Source of the DNA: Alphaproteobacteria bacterium
GTDB lineage: Bacteria > Pseudomonadota > Alphaproteobacteria > JAEULC01
NCBI GenBank assembly: GCA_020846275.1
Contig: JADLEG010000155.1
Location: 1 to 49,379 of the forward strand
Length of the DNA stretch: 49,379 nucleotides
Direction of reading: 5' to 3'
A program made the translations under genes and the position numbers. Below the pieces are notes generated by a model, which was given only the letters and a program-made list of their open reading frames with translations, did not search any database and was not told the origin of the DNA. Shown here one piece after another: positions 43,985-49,379 of the stretch; positions within the stretch are counted from its first letter, which is position 1, and the number at the start of each line of letters is the position of its first letter.

Positions 43985-45967
43985 ATGCGCCCACGCACCC
44001 CCCGGACGGCGAAGCCCCGCAAGACCCCGCCGCGCCCCGCGGCGCGCGCCGGGCCGCGCCCGGACGCCAGGGCGACCGCGAAGGCGCAGGCGACCGAAGC
44101 CCAGTTCCTGGCGCTGGTGGAAGCGGTCGCGGTGCCGATCATCGTGTTGTCCTCGGACTACAAGGTCCTGGCGCTGAACACCGAGGCCTGCGCCCTCTAT
44201 GGCCGGCGACGCCAGGACGTGCTGGGCCTCGGCTTCTTCCGCACGCTCGATTCCCTGGGCCATGGCGGCATGGCGCGGGCGGACCTCGACCAGGTGCTCG
44301 CCGGCACGCCGGCGCGCGGCATCGAGGGGCGGGTGCGCCGTCCGGACGGCTCCGAGCGCGTACTGCTGTGGAACGCGACGCGCCTGCTGTCGCCGGGCGG
44401 CCGGACCCGCGGGGTGATCGTGGTCGGCCAGGACATCACCGAGCGCCAGAACGCCGAGCAGGCGCTGCGCGAGCGCGAGGCGCGCATCCGCTCGATCATT
44501 TCCACAGCGCCGGATGGCATCATCTCGATCGACGAGAGCGGCATCATCCAGTCCTTCAGCAGCGCGGCGGAGAAGGTGTTCGGCTATGCCGCCGGCGAGG
44601 TGATCGGCCGCAACATCAGCATGCTGATGCCCAGCCCGCACCGCGAGGAGCATGACGGATACCTGCAGCGCTACCGCGAAACGGGCGAGAAGCGCATCAT
44701 CGGCATCGGCCGCCAGGTCGAAGGCAAGCGCAAGGACGGCAGCGTCTTCCCGCTCGAGCTCGCGGTCGGCGAGGTGCGGATCGGCGCGTTGCGCATCTTC
44801 ACCGGCTTCATCCGCGACATCACCGCGCGCGCGCGGCTCGAGGAGGAACTGCGCCACGCGCAGAAGATGGAATCGATCGGCCAGCTCGCCGGCGGCATGG
44901 CGCACGACTTCAACAACCTGCTGACCGTCATCATCGGCAACCTGGAGATGCTGGACTCCCGCATCGCCGACCGCGACGACCGCGAATTGCTGAGCGAGGC
45001 GCAAGAGGCCGCCCAGCTCGGCGCCAACCTGGCCAGCCGCATGCTCGCCTTCGGGCGCCGCCAGCCGCTGAACCCCAAGCCGATCGACCTCAACGCGCTG
45101 GTGGTCGGGGTTATCGACCTGCTGCGGCGCAGCCTGGGCGCCGCGGTGAAGGTGCGGACCAAGCTGACGACCGACCTGCCGCTGACGATCGCCGATCCCG
45201 GCCAGGTCGAGAACGCGCTGTTGAACCTGGCGATCAATGCCCGCGACGCGATGCCCAAGGGCGGCAAGCTCACGATCAAGACAGGGATCGGCCGGCCGAA
45301 CATCGCCGGCAGCGCGACCACGCCCGATCACGTGACCCTGGCCGTGACCGACACCGGCATTGGCATGACGCCGGAGGTCCGCCGGCAGGCCTTCGACCCC
45401 TTCTTCACCACCAAGGCGCCCGGCAGCGGCAGCGGCCTCGGCCTCAGCATGGTCTACGGCTTCGTCAAGCAGTCCGGCGGCCACGTGGAGCTGGAGAGCA
45501 AGGTGGGCCAGGGCACCACCGTGCGCCTGTTCCTGCCGGTCAGCCGGACGGAAGCGGCCGCGCGCGAACGCGCCGCGGGCGCGGCGCGGTTGGAGCCCCA
45601 CAACGAGCGCATCCTGGTCGTCGAGGACGACCCTCGCGTGCGCCGCGTCACCATGCGCCGCCTGCTCGATCTCGGCTATCGCGTGCTCGAGGCCGAGAAC
45701 GGGCAAGACGCGCTGGCCGTGCTGGAGCGCGAACCCGGCATCGACCTCGTCTTCACCGACGTGATCATGCCGGGCGGCATGTCCGGGATCGACCTGGCGC
45801 AGGAGGTTCGCCGCCGCTGGCCGGCAATGCGCGTGCTTCTGACCTCCGGCTATGCCGACCCCGAGACCGTCGATCTCAGCGCCCCGATCAAGGGCACGGA
45901 TTGGCTGCGCAAGCCCTACCGGGCCAACGACCTTGCCGCAAAGCTCGGCGACGTGCTGCGGCGCTGA
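43985..45967 (+). CDS. Hybrid histidine kinase with FixL-type heme PAS domain
   Basis: This 660-residue kinase is ordered PAS1 (about 37-150), PAS2 (165-280), HisKA (H307 in GGMAHDFNN), HATPase ([28 protein letters not shown]) and a C-terminal receiver ([17 protein letters not shown] with the phosphoacceptor Asp). PAS2 closely resembles the heme-binding PAS of FixL. H223 ([10 protein letters not shown]), R229 and R243 ([12 protein letters not shown]) match His200, Arg206 and Arg220 of Bradyrhizobium FixL with the same spacing. It should therefore bind heme and sense oxygen. The start ATG at 43985 lacks a clear ribosome site; a GTG at 43961 is an alternative. No membrane segments are seen, and no fixJ lies next to it. 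Confidence 0.92.
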   Translation: MRPRTPRTAKPRKTPPRPAARAGPRPDARATAKAQATEAQFLALVEAVAVPIIVLSSDYKVLALNTEACALYGRRRQDVLGLGFFRTLDSLGHGGMARADLDQVLAGTPARGIEGRVRRPDGSERVLLWNATRLLSPGGRTRGVIVVGQDITERQNAEQALREREARIRSIISTAPDGIISIDESGIIQSFSSAAEKVFGYAAGEVIGRNISMLMPSPHREEHDGYLQRYRETGEKRIIGIGRQVEGKRKDGSVFPLELAVGEVRIGALRIFTGFIRDITARARLEEELRHAQKMESIGQLAGGMAHDFNNLLTVIIGNLEMLDSRIADRDDRELLSEAQEAAQLGANLASRMLAFGRRQPLNPKPIDLNALVVGVIDLLRRSLGAAVKVRTKLTTDLPLTIADPGQVENALLNLAINARDAMPKGGKLTIKTGIGRPNIAGSATTPDHVTLAVTDTGIGMTPEVRRQAFDPFFTTKAPGSGSGLGLSMVYGFVKQSGGHVELESKVGQGTTVRLFLPVSRTEAAARERAAGAARLEPHNERILVVEDDPRVRRVTMRRLLDLGYRVLEAENGQDALAVLEREPGIDLVFTDVIMPGGMSGIDLAQEVRRRWPAMRVLLTSGYADPETVDLSAPIKGTDWLRKPYRANDLAAKLGDVLRR

Positions 45968-45971
45968 CCGG

Positions 45972-46724
45972 TCAGGCCGACTGGCGGCGCGCTACGCTCG
46001 CGGTGAACACGTAGCCCGCGCCGCGCACCGTCTTGATCAGCTCGGGGTTCTTTGGATCGCGCTCGATCTTGCGCCGAAGCCGCACGATCTGCGTGTCGAC
46101 CGCCCGGTCGTTGGCGGCCCATTCCCGGCCCTTGGCCAGGTCCATGATCTGGTCGCGGTTGAGCACCCGGTTGGGGCTGCTGGCCAGGGCATGCAGCAGG
46201 TCGTATTCGCTCGAGGTCAGCGCGACCGCGTCGCCGCCCGCGCGCCGCAACTCGCGCTTCTGCTCGTCGAGCCGCCAGTCGAGAAAGCTCAGAACGCCCC
46301 CGACTGCGACCGGCGCGGCGGCCGGCCCGGGCGCACCCTCTGGCGCCGGGGCAGCGCGGCGCAGCACGGTGCGGATGCGCGCCAGCACCTCGCGCAGGTG
46401 GAAGGGCTTGGCGATGTAGTCGTCGGCCCCCGCCTCCAGCCCGACCACGCGGTCGATCACGTCGACCTTGCCCGTCAGAAGGATGACCGGCACCTGAGGG
46501 TAGTGCTGGCGCAACGCACGGATGAGGGTCAGCCCGTCCTCGCCCGGCATCATCAGGTCGAGCAGCACCAGGTCGGCGGCCCGGCGGGCGAGCGCGGCGC
46601 GCATCGCCCCGCCCTCGCCGGCCAGCGAGACGTCGAAGCCCTCACCGGTCAGGTAGCGCTGCAGCATGGTGCGGATGCGCTCGTCGTCGTCGACGACCAA
46701 GATGTGCAGGCGGGCATTGGTCAT
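45972..46724 (-). CDS. OmpR/PhoB-type response regulator
   Basis: This 250-residue regulator has a complete receiver (VVDDD, DLVLLDLMMPGEDG with the phosphoacceptor, T in LLTGK, K in AKPF). A proline/alanine-rich linker precedes the winged-helix DNA-binding domain (TSSEYDLLHALAS, NDRAVDTQIVRLRRKIE, IKTVRGAGYVF). The frame opens with GTG at 46745, but the ATG at 46724 gives the normal family start. It converges on the hybrid kinase 4 bases apart. It is not a FixJ-type (NarL) regulator, so it may or may not be the partner of that kinase. Confidence 0.9.
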   Translation of the reverse strand: MTNARLHILVVDDDERIRTMLQRYLTGEGFDVSLAGEGGAMRAALARRAADLVLLDLMMPGEDGLTLIRALRQHYPQVPVILLTGKVDVIDRVVGLEAGADDYIAKPFHLREVLARIRTVLRRAAPAPEGAPGPAAAPVAVGGVLSFLDWRLDEQKRELRRAGGDAVALTSSEYDLLHALASSPNRVLNRDQIMDLAKGREWAANDRAVDTQIVRLRRKIERDPKNPELIKTVRGAGYVFTASVARRQSA

Positions 46725-46805
46725 GGTCGGGATCGGCAGGCGCACGTCGCACGATGGCCCCGCGGCCGGCAGGGCGCCCGTCGCCAGCGCAAAGCCTTGA
46801 AATGA

Positions 46806-46882
46806 TGGGGCGAGCTACGGGACTCGAACCCGTGACATCCAGGACCACAACCTGGCGCTCTACCAACTGAGCTAAGCCCGCC
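46806..46882 (-). tRNA. tRNA-His (anticodon GTG)
   Basis: Read on the minus strand the sequence folds as a cloverleaf with acceptor arm GGCGGGCT/AGCTCGCC and D-stem TAGCTCAGTTGG. The anticodon stem CCAGG / CCTGG has loop TTGTGGT, and the T-arm is GGGTTCGAGTCCC. Its length of 77 includes the extra G(-1) pairing with C73, which marks histidine tRNA. The 3' CCA is encoded. Confidence 0.97.
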
Positions 46883-46953
46883 ATCCGGTCCCGAAGGGCC
46901 AGGGCGGTGGATGTAGCCTCCCCCGCCGGCAGGGTCAAGCATGGCCCCGTGCC

Positions 46954-47730
46954 TCAGCGGTCGACGATCGCGACGGCCCGGGTCCAGCCCGCCGAGGCGC
47001 CCCGGATCTTCACGGGAAAGCAGACCACGGCGAAGCCGCGGGGCGGCAGCGCCTCGAGGTTGTGCAGTTTCTCCAGGTGGCAATAGCCGATCTCGCGGCC
47101 CGCCTTGTGCCCTTCCCAGATCAGCCCCGCGTCACCGGTTTCCCGGTACTTCTCCTTGGTGTGGACGAAGGGCGCGTCCCAGCTCCAGGCGTCCGTCCCG
47201 GTCAGGCGCACCCCGCGTTCCAGCAGGTAGAGCGTGGCCTCGCGCCCCATGCCGCAGCCCGCGGCGACGTAGTCCGGCTTGCCATAGGCCGACCCGGCGC
47301 GGGTGTTGACCACGACGATGTCGAGCGGCTTCAGCTCGTGGCCGATCCGCTTCAGCTCGGCCTCGACGTCCTGGGCGGTGACGACGTAGCCGTCGGGCCG
47401 GGCGCGGAAGTCCAGCTTCACCCCCGGCTGGAAGCACCAGTCCAGCGGCACCTCGTCGATCGTGATCGCCCGTTCGCCGCGATTCATCGTGGAGTGGAAA
47501 TGGTAGGGCGCGTCGAGATGCGTGCCGTTGTGGGTCATCAGCCGGATCCACTCGATCGCCCAGCCCTCGCCCTCCGGCAGGTCCTCCTGCTTCAGGCCCG
47601 GGAAGAACTTCACCACGTCGGCGGCGGTGTTCTTGTGGGTCAGGTATTCGATGCGCGGCCCATAGCCCGGCGGGTCGGAGACCACGTCGTTCTCCAGCGG
47701 CATGGAGATGTCGATGAGCTGGCGGGCCAT
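46954..47730 (-). CDS. Cyclase/kynurenine-formamidase-like metal hydrolase
   Basis: This 258-residue protein of the cyclase family (PF04199) has the metal-binding [13 protein letters not shown] motif near the middle. It also has a Cys/Gly-rich [14 protein letters not shown] section and [11 protein letters not shown]. Family members hydrolyse N-formyl or amide bonds; which one applies here is not clear. The family start [12 protein letters not shown] (ATG at 47730) is used although the frame opens further upstream. It is divergent from the aminotransferase gene. Confidence 0.87.
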   Translation of the reverse strand: MARQLIDISMPLENDVVSDPPGYGPRIEYLTHKNTAADVVKFFPGLKQEDLPEGEGWAIEWIRLMTHNGTHLDAPYHFHSTMNRGERAITIDEVPLDWCFQPGVKLDFRARPDGYVVTAQDVEAELKRIGHELKPLDIVVVNTRAGSAYGKPDYVAAGCGMGREATLYLLERGVRLTGTDAWSWDAPFVHTKEKYRETGDAGLIWEGHKAGREIGYCHLEKLHNLEALPPRGFAVVCFPVKIRGASAGWTRAVAIVDR

Positions 47731-47810
47731 GGGGAATCGGGTGTAGTCCCCCCTTCCCCCTGGGGTCAATAACCCGCTAGAAATGCGCCCGCGACGCAAG
47801 GGGCAGGCAA

Positions 47811-48983
47811 ATGATCCAACTGGCTGAAGGCATGGGCCGTCTGGGCACCGAGACGGCGTTCGAGGTATTGGCGCGGGCCGAAGCCCTGAAGCAGCAGGGC
47901 AAGGACATCATCAACCTGGGCATCGGCCAGCCCGATTTCCGCACCCCCGACCATATCGTCGAGGCGGCCGCCAAGGCGCTGCGCGACGGGCAGCACGGCT
48001 ATACCGCCGCCAACGGCATCCTGCCGCTGCGCGAGGCGATCGCCGGGGAATGGGCCAAGCGCTACAAGGCGACGGTCGACCCCGGCCGCATCCTGGTCGT
48101 GCCGGGCGGCAAGGTGACGATGTTCTTCGCCATCGCCATGCTGGGCGAAAAGGGCGCGGAGATCATCTATCCGAACCCCGGCTTCCCGATCTACGAGTCG
48201 GTGATCCGCTGGACCGGCGCCACGCCGGTCGCCCTGCCCCTTCTGGAGAAGAACGGCTTCGCCTTCCGCGCCGAGGACGTGCTGTCGCGGATCACCCCGC
48301 GCACCCGGCTGATCATCATCAACAGCCCGGCCAACCCCACCGGCGGCGTCACCCCGCGCGGCGAAATCGACAAGCTGGCCAAGGGGTTGGAGAAACATCC
48401 TGATGTCGTGCTGATGAGCGACGAGATCTATGGCCGGATCGTCTACGACAAGAACGAGCATGTCTCGCTGCTGGAATACGAAAACCTGCGCAACCGCTTG
48501 ATCCTGCTGGACGGTTTCTCCAAAACCTATGCCATGACCGGCTGGCGCGTGGGCTACGCGCTGTGGCCCAAGGACATGATCGAAGGCGCGACCCGCCTGG
48601 CCGTGAACTGCCATTCCTGCGTCAACGCCGCCTCGCAATGGGCGGGCATCGCGGCGCTCCAGGGGCCCCAGGACGCCGTGGATCGCATGGTGAAGGCCTT
48701 CGACGAGCGCCGCCGCTACATCGTCGGCGCGCTCAACCAGACCCCAGGACTGCGCTGCGTCGAGCCGGGCGGGGCGTTCTACGCCTTCCCCAACATCGAG
48801 GGCACCGGCATGACCGCCAAGGCGGCCCAGACCAAGTTCCTGGAGGAAGCCGGCGTCGCCACCGTCGCCGGCACCAGCTTCGGCGCCCATGGCGAGGGCT
48901 ATATCCGCTTCTCCTATGCCAACAGCCTGGACAACATCAAGGAAGCGATCCGGCGGCTTGGCGCCTGCCTGAACGGGCGCTGA
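47811..48983 (+). CDS. PLP-dependent class I/II aminotransferase
   Basis: This 390-residue aspartate-aminotransferase-like enzyme (fold type I) has [12 protein letters not shown] and NPTGG in the substrate region, and SDEIYG. The PLP lysine is K238 in [15 protein letters not shown], and the Arg near the end ([10 protein letters not shown]) binds the alpha-carboxylate. AAGGGG precedes the ATG. The acceptor and donor amino acids cannot be told from the sequence. It precedes glnB but is separated by a promoter of its own. Confidence 0.92.
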   Translation: MIQLAEGMGRLGTETAFEVLARAEALKQQGKDIINLGIGQPDFRTPDHIVEAAAKALRDGQHGYTAANGILPLREAIAGEWAKRYKATVDPGRILVVPGGKVTMFFAIAMLGEKGAEIIYPNPGFPIYESVIRWTGATPVALPLLEKNGFAFRAEDVLSRITPRTRLIIINSPANPTGGVTPRGEIDKLAKGLEKHPDVVLMSDEIYGRIVYDKNEHVSLLEYENLRNRLILLDGFSKTYAMTGWRVGYALWPKDMIEGATRLAVNCHSCVNAASQWAGIAALQGPQDAVDRMVKAFDERRRYIVGALNQTPGLRCVEPGGAFYAFPNIEGTGMTAKAAQTKFLEEAGVATVAGTSFGAHGEGYIRFSYANSLDNIKEAIRRLGACLNGR

Positions 48984-49089
48984 GCGCATTCGCTGACGCA
49001 AATCTGTTCATCTGATCGAAATTTGAGCATTTTTCTGCTTATCCGGCATGCATCCGCGTGCCCACCGCCCCGGCGCGGTGCAATCGGGA

Positions 49090-49105
49090 TTGGCACGGAC
49101 CGTGC
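49090..49105 (+). promoter_or_regulatory. Sigma-54 promoter for glnB
   Basis: TTGGCACGGACCGTGC matches the -24/-12 consensus: GG and GC are 12 bases apart and the TGGCACG core is intact. It ends about 108 bases before the glnB ATG. Control by NtrC under nitrogen limitation would be expected. No unmistakable NtrC site was identified upstream. Confidence 0.75.
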
Positions 49106-49189
49106 GTACAGGGAAGCGTCCGCGGGACGGGACGGGCCTGGGTCCTACTCAGGCCGTGCCGGCCGCGGCTGGTGGTTTTAAGGCCTTAA

Positions 49190-49379
<190 letters not shown>

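Noticed and set aside
49178..49189. Palindrome TTAAGGCCTTAA before glnB
   Set aside because: Short and self-complementary but too small for a terminator stem and not a known operator; no partner copy seen.

Overview
The window is a GC-rich, gene-dense chromosomal segment of an alphaproteobacterium. The evidence is the form II xanthine-dehydrogenase-family operon, the Rhodobacter/Rhizobium-type FNR and FixK regulators, the FixL-type heme PAS, the complete cbb3 oxidase locus with its assembly genes, and a sigma-54 promoter before a PII gene. The exact order cannot be fixed from sequence reading alone. I see no transposase, integrase, rRNA or CRISPR array.

Left part (1-15 kb): the tail of an unidentified gene is followed by a coxS-coxL-coxM operon of the form II (AYRGAGR) type. 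A leftward block then carries two tandem thioredoxin-fold redoxins, a DsbD alpha-domain-like protein, a bifunctional NAD(P)HX repair enzyme, an HpcH/HpaI aldolase, two small unknown genes and a broken copy of one of them. A rightward block follows: RraA-like aldolase, 2-hydroxyacid dehydrogenase, DMSO-reductase-family molybdoenzyme and a PhnD-like binding protein without signal peptide.

Middle part (14.7-46 kb): a low-oxygen and nitric-oxide response island. A FixK-like regulator, a receiver domain lacking its phosphoacceptor, a quinol NO reductase and a SirB2-like protein come first. After a tandem palindromic repeat come universal stress proteins, a polyhydroxyalkanoate synthase, an EEP-family hydrolase, CBS proteins, a ClpP-fold membrane protease, a YbhGFSR-like export operon and a ChaB-like protein. 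Next are an FNR operon (acyltransferase-like, Fe-S FNR, radical SAM protein), a UreH/DsbD-type membrane protein and ccoNOQP-ccoGHIS plus a DUF2189 protein. The island ends with a hybrid histidine kinase whose second PAS domain carries the FixL heme ligand. Eight 14-bp FNR/FixK-type palindromes (TTGAY-N4-RTCAA-like) lie in the intergenic spaces from 19.9 to 35.3 kb and give this island a common control.

Right end (46-49.4 kb): an OmpR-type regulator, tRNA-His(GTG), a metal-dependent cyclase-family hydrolase, a class I/II aminotransferase, and the start of glnB behind a -24/-12 promoter.

Taken together, oxygen would be sensed by the heme-PAS kinase and the Fe-S FNR. FNR and the FixK-like protein would then switch on the high-affinity oxidase, NO detoxification, carbon storage and stress proteins.
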